A DNA stretch of 64,000 nt, taken from Microvirga sp. 3-52. GTDB taxonomy: Bacteria > Pseudomonadota > Alphaproteobacteria > Rhizobiales > Beijerinckiaceae. Of the stretch, positions 53,015 to 62,084 are shown in pieces. Position 1 is the stretch's first letter. Every line of letters starts with the position of its first letter. The stretch covers positions 138,457-202,456 of the forward strand of contig NZ_JAHAMK010000004.1 of the NCBI RefSeq assembly GCF_018383585.1. Reading direction: 5' to 3'. Made by a program: the position numbers and the translations under genes. Under the pieces are notes generated by a model. That model searched no databases, had not been told where the DNA came from, and saw only the letters and a program-made list of their open reading frames with translations.

Positions 53015-54220
53015 ATGGCGAAGTTTTCGACGATCCGCTCGCTGGCTCTTGGGGCAGCGCTCGCACTCGGAGCGCCGGCGGTGCACGCGCAGCAGCCTCC
53101 GATCAAGATCGGCGAACTCAATTCCTACGCCCGGCAGGCCGCCTTCACGGTTCCCTATCGCAATGGCTGGCAGCTCGCCCTCGACGAGATCAATGCCAAG
53201 GGCGGGGTGCTCGGCCGCAAGATCGAGATCATCTCCCGCGAAGACGGCGCCACGACGGGCGACGCCACCCGTGTGGCCGACGAACTCGTGACCCGCGAAG
53301 GCGCCGTTCTGCTCTTCGGCTCGTTCCTGTCGAATGTCGGCGTCGCGATGGCGGATTTCGCCAACCAGAAGAAGATCGTCTACATCGCCGCCGAGCCCCT
53401 GACCGATGCCATCACGATGGCGCAGGGCAACCGCTACACCTTCCGCATCCGGCCCAACAACACCATGCAGGTGGGCATGCTGGTCGATCAGGCGAAGGCT
53501 TCGGGTGCGAGGCGCTGGGCCATCGTGGCGCCCAATTACGAATATGGCCAGTCGGCCGCGCAGGCGTTCAAGCGCCTAATCCAGGAGCGCGTGCCCGGCG
53601 CGCAGATCGTGACCGAGCAGTATCCGGCCCTCGGCAAGATCGAGGCGGGCGCCACCGTCTCGGCGCTCGAACAGGCCAAACCCGACGGCATCTTCAACGT
53701 GCTCTTCGGCCCGGACCTCACCCAGTTCGTGCGCGAGGGTAATACCCGCGGCCTCTTCGAAGGTGCGACGGTCCTCTCGCTCCTCACCGGCGAGCCCGAA
53801 TGGCTCCTGCCCCTGAAGGACGAGGTGCCCGAGGGCTGGACCGTGACCGGCTATCCCTGGGACGAGATCAAGGAGCCGAAGCACAAGGCCTTCGTCGACG
53901 CCTACCGCGCCAAATACAATGACACGCCACGTCTCGGCTCGCTCCTCGGCTACATGGTCGTCTACATGATCCGCGATGCCATCGACCGTGCAGGCTCCAC
54001 GGAGACCGAGGCGATCATCAAGGCGCTCGAGGATGCGAAGTTCGACACCGTCATCGGTCCTGTCACCATGCGCGGCATCGACAACCAATCCACCATGGGC
54101 GCCTGGGTCGGCAAGCTCGTGCTCACAGGCGCTGCCGGCGGCATGACGGACTGGACCTACAAGGACGGCACATCGTTCATGCCGACCGAGGCTGAGGTGA
54201 AGGCGGTACGGAAGGATTAG
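53015..54220 (+). CDS. ABC transporter substrate-binding protein (LivJ/urea-amide type)
   Basis: A 401-residue periplasmic binding protein of the Peripla_BP_6 family. The signal peptide ends VHAQ|QP at about residue 26. The mature part starts IKIGELNSYARQAAFTVPYRNGW and has the class motif LALDEINAKGGVLGRKIEII. The ATG at 53015 follows AAGGA by seven bases; the long open frame upstream is antisense to the amidase gene. It heads a four-gene importer operon. Family members bind branched-chain amino acids, urea, short amides or aromatics, and the divergent amidase hints at an amide. Confidence 0.9.
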   Translation: MAKFSTIRSLALGAALALGAPAVHAQQPPIKIGELNSYARQAAFTVPYRNGWQLALDEINAKGGVLGRKIEIISREDGATTGDATRVADELVTREGAVLLFGSFLSNVGVAMADFANQKKIVYIAAEPLTDAITMAQGNRYTFRIRPNNTMQVGMLVDQAKASGARRWAIVAPNYEYGQSAAQAFKRLIQERVPGAQIVTEQYPALGKIEAGATVSALEQAKPDGIFNVLFGPDLTQFVREGNTRGLFEGATVLSLLTGEPEWLLPLKDEVPEGWTVTGYPWDEIKEPKHKAFVDAYRAKYNDTPRLGSLLGYMVVYMIRDAIDRAGSTETEAIIKALEDAKFDTVIGPVTMRGIDNQSTMGAWVGKLVLTGAAGGMTDWTYKDGTSFMPTEAEVKAVRKD

Positions 54221-54224
54221 CGGG

Positions 54225-56081
54225 TTGCTGGCGCTGGATCCCTCCTTCCTCGCCGTTCAGGCCCTCAGCGGCCTCTCCAGCGCATCATCGCTTTTCATCA
54301 CCGCCTGCGGCCTGACCATCGTCTTCGGCGTCACGCGGATCGTGAATTTCGCGCACGGTTCGCTCTACATGATCGGCGCCTACACAGCCGCGACCCTGGT
54401 GCCGCGCCTGCTCGAACTCTCCTTCGGGCCCGTCACCTTCTGGGCCGGAATCCTGGCCTCGGCGCTCATCGTCGGCATCATCGGCGTCATCATCGAAATC
54501 CTGCTTCTGCGCCGGATCTACGGCGCGCCGGAACTGTTCCAGCTGCTTGCCACCTTCGGCGTCGTGCTGGTGGTACAGGACCTCGTGGTGCAGGTGTTCG
54601 GGCCGGAGGACATTCTCGGACCGCGTGCGCCGGGATTGCGTGCGCCGGTCGAGATTCTCGGGCGGCGCTTTCCTTCCTACGAACTCGTGCTGATCGCGGC
54701 GGGCCCCATCGTGCTCGGGCTCGTGTGGCTTCTCCTGCGCAAGACGCGGTTCGGCGTGCTGGTGCGCGCGGCGACGCAGGATCGGGACATGGTGGCGTCG
54801 CTCGGTGTCAATCAGGCGATGCTGTTCACGGGCACGCTGTTTCTCGGCGCATTCCTTGCCGGGCTCGGCGGCGCGCTCCAGATCCCGCGCGTCTCGGCGA
54901 ATACCGGAATGGATCTGTCCATTATCGCGGAGGCCTTCGTCGTCACGGTGGTCGGCGGCATGGGCAGCGTGCCTGGCGCATTTCTTGCAGCACTCATCAT
55001 CGGGCAGTTGCAGGCATTCGGCATCCTGATCTTTCCCAAGAGCACCCTCGTCGTGGTGTTCCTGCTCATGGCCGTGGTGCTGGCGATTCGACCCTATGGT
55101 CTCTTCGGGCGCGCCGAAATCGTCGGCGGATCCCATGCCGTGGGCATTGCCAGCCACAAGCCTCTGCCCGGCAGGACCTATATTCTGCTCGCCGTCATGG
55201 CGGCGCTTGCCTGTTTCCCGCTGCTGGCCGATGCGTACTTGCTGAAGGTCGCGACCGAGATCCTGATCTTCGCGCTCTTCGCCTTCAGCCTGCAGCTTCT
55301 CATCGGGGTCGGCGGGCTCGTGAGCTTCGGCCATGCCGCGTTCTTCGGCCTCGGAGCTTATGGGTCGGCCCTCGCCGTGAAATGGCTCGACATGTCGATG
55401 GAGGCGGCCCTCCCACTCGGACTCACGCTGGCAGCTTTGGGCGCTGCGCTGATTGGCGCCTTCGTGGTCCGCCTATCGGGCATCTACCTCGCCATGATGA
55501 CGCTTGCTGCTGCCCAGATCCTCTACGCGGTTGCCTTCCAATGGGTCGACGTGACCGGCGGCGACAACGGCATCGTCGGCGTATGGCCGTCGAGCTGGGC
55601 CGGCGGGCCGGTGCCCTATTACCTGCTGACGGCCGCGTTGACGCTCGTCGCGGTGCTGCTTCTGAAGCGGATCATCGACGCACCGTTCGGCTATGCCCTG
55701 CGTGCGGCCCGCGACTCGGAAGCCCGCGCGGAAGCGATTGGCCTGAAGGTCCGCCAACACCGCTGGCTCGCCTTCATGATCTCAGGCGCCGCAGCCGGAC
55801 TGGCAGGCGGCCTCTATGCCTTCTCTCGCGGCTCGGTGGATCCGAGCCTGCTCGGCATCTCGACCTCTGTCGATGCGCTCACCATGCTTCTCCTGGGCGG
55901 TATCCAGACCGTCGCAGGTCCGCTCGTCGGGGCTGCGGTCCTGCACTTCCTGCGCGATCTGATCATGCCGCTCACGCCGCTCTGGCGGCTTCTACTGGGC
56001 CTAAGCATTATCGCCATGGTGCTGATCTTCCCGCGCGGCCTTGTGGGCACTGTGCAATATTGGCGAGAGGAGCGCGCATGA
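54225..56081 (+). CDS. Fused LivH-LivM type ABC permease
   Basis: A 618-residue inner-membrane protein holding both permeases of a branched-chain-amino-acid-type importer in one chain. Residues 1-290 are LivH-like (TIVFGVTRIVNFAHGSLYMIGAY near the start, GGMGSVPGAFLAALIIGQLQAFG near 245). A short linker (about 292-315) follows, and then the LivM-like half (LIGVGGLVSFGHAAFFGLGAYGSALA near 360; RAARDSEARAEAIGLKV near 493). The start appears to be TTG at 54225, with AAGGA upstream. It overlaps the ATPase gene by ATGA. There is no sign of a frameshift; the join is clean. Most systems use two genes here. Confidence 0.9.
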   Translation: MLALDPSFLAVQALSGLSSASSLFITACGLTIVFGVTRIVNFAHGSLYMIGAYTAATLVPRLLELSFGPVTFWAGILASALIVGIIGVIIEILLLRRIYGAPELFQLLATFGVVLVVQDLVVQVFGPEDILGPRAPGLRAPVEILGRRFPSYELVLIAAGPIVLGLVWLLLRKTRFGVLVRAATQDRDMVASLGVNQAMLFTGTLFLGAFLAGLGGALQIPRVSANTGMDLSIIAEAFVVTVVGGMGSVPGAFLAALIIGQLQAFGILIFPKSTLVVVFLLMAVVLAIRPYGLFGRAEIVGGSHAVGIASHKPLPGRTYILLAVMAALACFPLLADAYLLKVATEILIFALFAFSLQLLIGVGGLVSFGHAAFFGLGAYGSALAVKWLDMSMEAALPLGLTLAALGAALIGAFVVRLSGIYLAMMTLAAAQILYAVAFQWVDVTGGDNGIVGVWPSSWAGGPVPYYLLTAALTLVAVLLLKRIIDAPFGYALRAARDSEARAEAIGLKVRQHRWLAFMISGAAAGLAGGLYAFSRGSVDPSLLGISTSVDALTMLLLGGIQTVAGPLVGAAVLHFLRDLIMPLTPLWRLLLGLSIIAMVLIFPRGLVGTVQYWREERA

Positions 56082-56854
56082 CGCTTCTTGCCGTGACCGG
56101 CCTGCACAAATCCTTCGGCGGCGTGATGGCGGCCCGGGACGTGGACTTCACCGTCGAGCGTGGCGAGATGCTCGCCATCATCGGCCCCAACGGAGCGGGC
56201 AAGTCCACCGTGTTCAATATGGTCGGCGGCCAGTTGAGACCTGATCGGGGCCAGGTTCTGCTCGACGCCCATGATATCACCCATGCCTCGCCGCAGAAGC
56301 GCTTTCGCCGCGGCGTGGGACGCACATTTCAGGTGGCGCAGACCTTTCTCTCCATGAGTGCAGCCGAGAATGTGCAGATGGCGCTGATCAGCTGCCACCG
56401 GCAAAGCAACGGCCTCTGGTCCCCGGCCCGGGAGCGCCACCGCGAGAAAGCGGTCGCGCTGCTTTCTCAGGTGGGCATGGCGGAGGCGGCGGATGTCCCC
56501 TGCTCCGCGCTGGCCTATGGCGACGTGAAGCGGGTCGAGCTTGCCATCGCGCTGGCCGGAGAGCCCAAGCTCCTCCTCATGGACGAGCCCACTGCCGGCA
56601 TGGCGCCGCGCGAGCGGGCGGAACTGATGGATCTCACCGGGTCCATCGCCACCTCGCAGGGGATCGGCGTGCTCTTCACCGAACATGACATGGATGTGGT
56701 CTTCGGCCATGCGGCCCGGGTGCTCGTGCTCCTGCGCGGCCAGATCATCGCCGCCGGGACCCCAGACGAGATCCGCCAGGATCCGCAAGTGAGGCGGGCC
56801 TACCTTGGCGACGAGCATGCCCTGGAGCGGCCGAAAGGATTGAGCCCCGCATGA
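56078..56854 (+). CDS. livG: ABC transporter ATP-binding protein, LivG type
   Basis: A 258-residue ATPase with GPNGAGKST Walker A (about residue 35) and the Liv-type GVGRTFQVAQTFLSMSAAENV. The signature is unusual, ALAYGDVKRVELAIAL in place of LSGGxQR, as is common in LivG-like ATPases. Walker B is LLLMDEPTAGMA, followed by the switch His (FTEHDMDVV). It pairs with the LivF-type ATPase encoded next (ATGA overlap) on the fused permease. Confidence 0.9.
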   Translation: MTLLAVTGLHKSFGGVMAARDVDFTVERGEMLAIIGPNGAGKSTVFNMVGGQLRPDRGQVLLDAHDITHASPQKRFRRGVGRTFQVAQTFLSMSAAENVQMALISCHRQSNGLWSPARERHREKAVALLSQVGMAEAADVPCSALAYGDVKRVELAIALAGEPKLLLMDEPTAGMAPRERAELMDLTGSIATSQGIGVLFTEHDMDVVFGHAARVLVLLRGQIIAAGTPDEIRQDPQVRRAYLGDEHALERPKGLSPA

Positions 56855-57567
56855 GACGAGACGTGCTGCTCGATGTCCGGAACCTCAACGCCTTCTATGG
56901 CCGGGCGCAGGTGCTGTTCGGCCTGTCGTTTCATCTTTGTTCGGGCGAGGTGGTGGCGCTCGTCGGCCGGAACGGCGCCGGCAAGACCACGACCTTGAAG
57001 GCCATCATGGGGTTGATTTCCGCAAGCGCCACCCATGCGACCTTCAAGGGGCATTCCCTCGGCAGGCTTCCGACCTACAGGATCGCCCGCCTGGGGCTCG
57101 GCTACGTGCCGGAGGACCGGCGCATCTTCACCGATCTCACCGTCGAGGAGAACTTGGAGACGGGACGCCGGCCGGCCGGAGCGGACCGTTCCCCCTGGAC
57201 GCCCGAGCGGCTCTTCCGGCTCTTCCCGAACCTCGCCGAGATGCGTGGACGGCGCGGCAACCAGATGTCCGGCGGCGAGCAGCAGATGCTTTCCATCGCC
57301 CGCACTCTCATGGGCAACCCGGACGCGATCCTGCTCGACGAGCCCTCCGAGGGCATCGCCCCGGTCATCGTCCAGATGATGGCCGAGGCGATCCGGGCCA
57401 TGAAGGCCGAAGGCGTGGCCGTGCTCCTCTCCGAGCAGAACTGGGCTTTCGCCGCCGGCATCAGCGACCGGGCCTGCGTCATCGAGCGCGGCGAGATTCG
57501 GTTCCAGGGCTCCATGGCCGAGCTTATGGCCGATGAAGCCTTGCGGGCGGAAACCCTCGGGGTTTGA
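56851..57567 (+). CDS. livF: ABC transporter ATP-binding protein, LivF type
   Basis: A 238-residue ATPase, with GRNGAGKTT Walker A (about residue 40), GLGYVPEDRRIFTDLTVEENL (a LivF marker), the signature MSGGEQQMLSIARTL, and Walker B ILLDEPSEGIAP. It completes the importer: binding protein, fused permease, LivG and LivF ATPases. A ferredoxin gene follows after 104 bases. Confidence 0.92.
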   Translation: MRRDVLLDVRNLNAFYGRAQVLFGLSFHLCSGEVVALVGRNGAGKTTTLKAIMGLISASATHATFKGHSLGRLPTYRIARLGLGYVPEDRRIFTDLTVEENLETGRRPAGADRSPWTPERLFRLFPNLAEMRGRRGNQMSGGEQQMLSIARTLMGNPDAILLDEPSEGIAPVIVQMMAEAIRAMKAEGVAVLLSEQNWAFAAGISDRACVIERGEIRFQGSMAELMADEALRAETLGV

Positions 57568-57671
57568 TGCGCTAAAGCGTTGACGGAAGAGGCTCGAAGG
57601 GCGATATGCAGCCCATCCGGCGCCCGTTCCGCGCCATATCCCAGAATTCACGAAAGAGGAATTCCCGCTTC

Positions 57672-57986
57672 ATGGGCGTCATCCATGTGACCGACCGGGC
57701 CGGCCAGCGCCATACCCTCGAGGCCATCGAGGGCTGGCGGGTAATGGAGATCATCCGGGACTGGGGCCTGCCCATCGAGGGCCTGTGCGGCGGAGCCTGC
57801 GAATGCGCGACCTGCCATGTCTTCGTCGCCGAGGGCTGGCTGGACAAGCTCTATCCTCCCACCGGCGAGGAGGAGGACCAGCTCGACACCGTGATGACGC
57901 AGCCTAACTCCCGCCTGTCCTGCCAGATCCTCTGGACCCCCGAACTCGACGGCCTGGAGGTCACCCTGGCCCCGACCGGAGCCTGA
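57672..57986 (+). CDS. [2Fe-2S] ferredoxin (adrenodoxin/ISC type)
   Basis: A 104-residue electron carrier. Cluster ligands follow C-x5-C-x2-C then C near the end: CGGACECATC (about residues 39-48) and LSCQI (about 85). The helix GEEEDQLDTV before the last Cys is typical of vertebrate-type ferredoxins that serve P450s, dioxygenases or Fe-S assembly. The ATG at 57672 (MGVIHVTDRAG) is preferred to an upstream Met at 57606 with an Arg-rich extension; AGAGGA lies upstream. It is encoded next to a ferredoxin-NADP reductase, its likely electron donor. Two large palindromes lie between them. Confidence 0.9.
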   Translation: MGVIHVTDRAGQRHTLEAIEGWRVMEIIRDWGLPIEGLCGGACECATCHVFVAEGWLDKLYPPTGEEEDQLDTVMTQPNSRLSCQILWTPELDGLEVTLAPTGA

Positions 57987-57997
57987 CCGTCAAAAGG

Positions 57998-58037
57998 ATT
58001 TTCAGGCGAAGTGGATATCGATCCGCCGCCTGAAAAT
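57998..58037. repeat. Long hairpin: 11-bp inverted repeat downstream of the ferredoxin gene
   Basis: ATTTTCAGGCG (57998-58008) and CGCCTGAAAAT (58027-58037) are exact reverse complements. The loop holds a further small stem (GGAT-ATCG-ATCC). It could be the ferredoxin terminator in either direction (AT-rich foot of the stem) or part of a palindromic repeat. Confidence 0.7.
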
Positions 58038-58053
58038 GCGTCATAAAAGACCT

Positions 58054-59203
<1,150 letters not shown>

Positions 59204-59240
59204 AGCCTTTTGCTTGAACGTTCCGCGGCCAGCCCCGCAC

Positions 59241-59330
59241 GTCATGGCCGGGCTTGTTCCGGCCATCCCGATCCTGTGAAGCGCCGCGCTTGTTCTTCAT
59301 CGAGATCGCCGGCACAAGGCCGGTGATGAC
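59241..59330. repeat. Inverted pair of REP-like palindromes (BIME-like)
   Basis: Unit 1 has arms ATGGCCGG (59244-59251) and CCGGCCAT (59259-59266). Unit 2 has arms ATCGCCGG (59305-59312) and CCGGTGAT (59320-59327), one pair weaker. Read on the minus strand, unit 2 matches unit 1, including the leading GTCAT, the CTTGT loop and the following ATC-CGAT, so they are two copies of one element in opposite orientation. Such elements are scattered between genes in Hyphomicrobiales genomes. Frames through it (translating as ITGLVPAIS or NKPGHD) are not genes. Confidence 0.75.
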
Positions 59331-59434
59331 GGCAAAAGTGAATGGGGGGCGGTCAAACTCTGAGGAGCAGCCTTGAGCCTCGGCGCATCCCAGCCCTCTT
59401 GCGAAGCAGACCGGTTCCTGAAACTCTCCGGCCC

Positions 59435-60673
59435 ATGACAAACGCGACAGATTTCCCCCTCGGCCGCCGCGTGATGGCGATGATCGAGGATCTCGCCCAG
59501 CATACGGACGAGCCCGGCCGCCTCACCCGCCTTTATCTCTCCGACGCGCACCGCAGGGCTGCGGATGCCACGCTCCGGCTGATGCAGGAGGCGGGCCTGA
59601 ATGCCCATATCGACGCGCTCGGCTCCGTCATCGGCCGCGTCGAGGGCGCCAATCCCGGAGCACCCGCGCTCCTCATCGGCTCCCATATCGATTCCGTGGT
59701 CGATGCCGGCCGTTATGACGGCAATCTCGGTGTGGTGCTCGGCATCGTCGTGGTCGAGGCACTGAAGCGGCAGGGCATCGCGCCGGCCTGCCCGATCGAG
59801 ATCGTGGCCTTCGGCGACGAGGAGAACGTGCGCTTCCCGACCAACCTCTCCACGTCCCAGGCCTTGGCCGGCCGCTTCAACCCGGCCTGGCTCGACGGCA
59901 GGGATCAGGACGGAATTTCTTTCCGCGATGCCCTGATCCGCTTCGGTGGCGATCCAGGAGGAGCGGCTGCATTGGCGCGCGATCGGGCACGCTATCGCGG
60001 CTACCTCGAGGTGCATATCGAGCAAGGTCCGCTTTTGGAGGCGAAGGATCTTCCCATCGGCATCGTCTCCGCCATCAACGGCATCACTCGTGCCCGCGCC
60101 AGCGTGATCGGCGAAGCGGGCCATGCGGGGACCGTTCCGATGAATATGCGCCGGGATGCGCTCGCGGCCGTCGCCGAGATGATCGGCATCGTGGAGCGCG
60201 CGGGCTCGACGCGCACCGACACGGTCGCAACCGTCGGCGTGGTACAGGTGCAGCCCGGCGCGATCAACGTCATTCCGGCGCGCGTCGATTTCACCCTCGA
60301 CGCCCGCTCGCCGGACGATGCGGTGCGTCTCGCCATGTTGCAGGACATCGTGACCGAGTGCCAGGCTGCCGCTCAACGACGCAATGTGAGCTTCACCATC
60401 GAGCCGTTCATGGAATCGCCCGCGACGCCCATGGACAAGGGTCTGATCGGGCGGCTCGAAGAGGCCGTGAGGTGCCTCGGCATCGAGCCGCTGCATCTCT
60501 CCTCCGGTGCAGGTCACGATGCGGTCGCGATGGCCAATCTCTGCCCCTCCGCCATGCTCTTCGTGCGCTGCAAGGACGGCATCAGCCACAATCCGGCGGA
60601 ATCAATCACGACCGAGGATGCGGACGTGGCGGCCCGGGTGCTGATCGACGCCGTCAAGCGGATCGCTGCATAG
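59435..60673 (+). CDS. Zn-dependent M20 amidohydrolase (allantoate amidohydrolase / N-carbamoyl amino acid hydrolase family)
   Basis: A 412-residue metallo-hydrolase. Dinuclear metal ligands are visible: His and Asp in IGSHIDSVVDAGRYDGNLG, Glu pair in FGDEENVRF, His in EVHIEQGP, and His in ISHNPAES near the end. These are the signatures of the AllC/HyuC/beta-ureidopropionase group, which open N-carbamoyl or ureido compounds with release of CO2 and ammonia. The ATG at 59435 gives normal family length; upstream sequence is the palindromic repeat area. A GNAT gene follows after 10 bases. No allantoinase or hydantoinase lies nearby, so the substrate is open. Confidence 0.9.
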   Translation: MTNATDFPLGRRVMAMIEDLAQHTDEPGRLTRLYLSDAHRRAADATLRLMQEAGLNAHIDALGSVIGRVEGANPGAPALLIGSHIDSVVDAGRYDGNLGVVLGIVVVEALKRQGIAPACPIEIVAFGDEENVRFPTNLSTSQALAGRFNPAWLDGRDQDGISFRDALIRFGGDPGGAAALARDRARYRGYLEVHIEQGPLLEAKDLPIGIVSAINGITRARASVIGEAGHAGTVPMNMRRDALAAVAEMIGIVERAGSTRTDTVATVGVVQVQPGAINVIPARVDFTLDARSPDDAVRLAMLQDIVTECQAAAQRRNVSFTIEPFMESPATPMDKGLIGRLEEAVRCLGIEPLHLSSGAGHDAVAMANLCPSAMLFVRCKDGISHNPAESITTEDADVAARVLIDAVKRIAA

Positions 60674-60683
60674 GGTTTGCACG

Positions 60684-61124
60684 ATGACGCTGTTGCCCAC
60701 GATCGCGTTCGTCGACGATGCTTCCGCGCTTCATCCGATCGTGCTGGAGGGCGTGCGGGGCTTCAACAAAACGCTCTTCGCCAATTATCCGCCGGGTCAG
60801 GATCTCGCCATCGCCATTCGCGATCCGGACAGCAACGAGCCTGTCGGGGGACTTCTGGGACGCACGAATGGCGGCTGGCTTGCCATCGAGCTCCTCTTCG
60901 TGCCCGAGGCCTTTCGCGGCGTGGGACTTGCCACGCAGCTCATCGCGATGGCCGAGGAGGAAGCCCGGAACCGGGACTGCCACTCGGCCTGGATCGATAC
61001 GCTCAATCCCGAGGCGCTCCGGCTCTACCAGCGCCTGGGATATGAGATTTTCGGAGAGCTCAAGGATTATCCTATCGGCGGCAGCCGCTTCTTTCTGCAG
61101 AAGAAGCTCGGGCCCGTCGCCTGA
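60684..61124 (+). CDS. GNAT family N-acetyltransferase
   Basis: A 146-residue acetyltransferase of the GNAT fold. Motif A, the acetyl-CoA pyrophosphate loop, reads LLFVPEAFRGVGLATQLIAMAEEEA (R-G-V-G-L-A, about residues 77-82). The motif B region reads NPEALRLYQRLGYEIFGEL. It follows the amidohydrolase gene by 10 bases and is probably co-transcribed. The acceptor substrate is unknown. Confidence 0.88.
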   Translation: MTLLPTIAFVDDASALHPIVLEGVRGFNKTLFANYPPGQDLAIAIRDPDSNEPVGGLLGRTNGGWLAIELLFVPEAFRGVGLATQLIAMAEEEARNRDCHSAWIDTLNPEALRLYQRLGYEIFGELKDYPIGGSRFFLQKKLGPVA

Positions 61125-61130
61125 TGCAAA

Positions 61131-61655
61131 TCAGCGGCGCCACTCATCCGAGAGCACGGCCCAGCGTTCGTGATCGCGCCATTCGCCGTCGATCTTGAGA
61201 TAGCGCGGCGAGTAGCCCTCCTGGCGAAAGCCCAGTCGCTTGACGAGTGCGCGGGACGGCTCGTTGCCCGGCTGGATGTTGGCTTCGACGCGATGCAGGC
61301 CGAGCTCGCGGAAGGCATGCGTCACGACGAGACTTACGGTTTCGCTCATCAGGCCGCGCCCGTTCATGCCGGCCATGCCGTAATAGCCCATATAGGCGCT
61401 CTGGAAGAAGCCGCGCACGATCTCGCTCACATTGACCACGCCGACGATCCGGCCGCTCTCCCGCTCGCGGGCGACGAAGCCGATGGACCGGTCGCCGTCG
61501 CAACGGCTGAGATAGCCGAGGAAGCTCGCGTGGTCACGGCAGGGCGACACCCAGGGCTCGTGCAGGTCGATGCTCGCGAGGTTGGCGGCAACCAGCTCGG
61601 CGGCGTCCGAGGACTGAACAGGACGAATGACAACGCGGGACAACATGGGATTCAT
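61131..61655 (-). CDS. GNAT acetyltransferase, RimJ/RimL-like
   Basis: A protein of about 174 residues of the GNAT family, ribosomal-protein-alanine acetyltransferase type. The core has VIRPVQSSDAAELVAAN, YYGMAGMNGRGLMSETVSLVVTHAF (motif A variant) and GLHRVEANIQPGNEPSRALVKRLGFRQEGYSPRYLKIDGEWRDHERWAVL, the typical RimJ ending. It converges on the previous GNAT gene with six bases between. Possible starts are 61673, 61655 (chosen) and 61646. RimJ-like enzymes acetylate N-termini or small molecules; the target is unknown. Confidence 0.87.
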   Translation of the reverse strand: MNPMLSRVVIRPVQSSDAAELVAANLASIDLHEPWVSPCRDHASFLGYLSRCDGDRSIGFVARERESGRIVGVVNVSEIVRGFFQSAYMGYYGMAGMNGRGLMSETVSLVVTHAFRELGLHRVEANIQPGNEPSRALVKRLGFRQEGYSPRYLKIDGEWRDHERWAVLSDEWRR

Positions 61656-61726
61656 TCCAGCTTCAGGAACCATGGCATAGACATGCCGTTGTCGTCAGCC
61701 CCTCCTCAATACATAAGGAATGGACC

Positions 61727-62032
61727 ATGAGAGCCATCATTCTCCCCGCTTTCGCCCTTGCTCTCGGCGCCGGCTTCTTTGCTGCACCGCAAGAGGCTCA
61801 GGCTCGTTTCGGCGCCGAGCAGCTGCAAGCGCCGACGCTCGTCGACAACGTGCAATGCGTCACCCGTCGGATCCGCACCGTGCGCCCGAACGGCCGCGTG
61901 GTCTATCGCACCGTGCGGGATTGCGGCGTACGGCCGGGATGGGGCCGCGTCGATCGCTGCCGCACGGTGCGCGAGCGGGTGGTCCGTCCGAACGGCAGCG
62001 TGGTCTATCGCACCGTTCGCCGCTGCCGCTGA
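61727..62032 (+). CDS. Small secreted protein with two Cys-bracketed Arg-rich repeats, unknown function
   Basis: A 101-residue protein. Signal peptide about residues 1-27 (MRAIILPAFALALGAGFFAA ... AQA). The mature part holds two copies of one unit: CVTRRIRTVRPNGRVVYRTV ending in RDC, then CRTVRERVVRPNGSVVYRTV ending in RRC. Each unit begins and ends with Cys, so each may close a disulfide hairpin in the periplasm. The mature protein is strongly basic. AAGGA lies seven bases before the ATG, and a clear terminator follows, so it is a stand-alone gene. I do not recognise a characterised family. Confidence 0.82.
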   Translation: MRAIILPAFALALGAGFFAAPQEAQARFGAEQLQAPTLVDNVQCVTRRIRTVRPNGRVVYRTVRDCGVRPGWGRVDRCRTVRERVVRPNGSVVYRTVRRCR

Positions 62033-62056
62033 TCAGGCTCGGCATTTAAACGCTCA

Positions 62057-62084
62057 GGGCCCGGTGAATCCGGGCCCTTTCTTT
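62057..62084. terminator. Intrinsic terminator after the small secreted protein gene
   Basis: A perfect 8-bp stem GGGCCCGG (62057-62064) with CCGGGCCC (62070-62077), loop TGAAT, then TTTCTTT on the plus strand. The convergent lyase gene ends right at its edge, so the stem may also serve that gene weakly. Confidence 0.88.

Noticed and set aside
54725..56077. Upstream extension of the livG frame
   Set aside because: Out-of-frame reading of the fused permease; the ATGA overlap at 56078 is the natural start.
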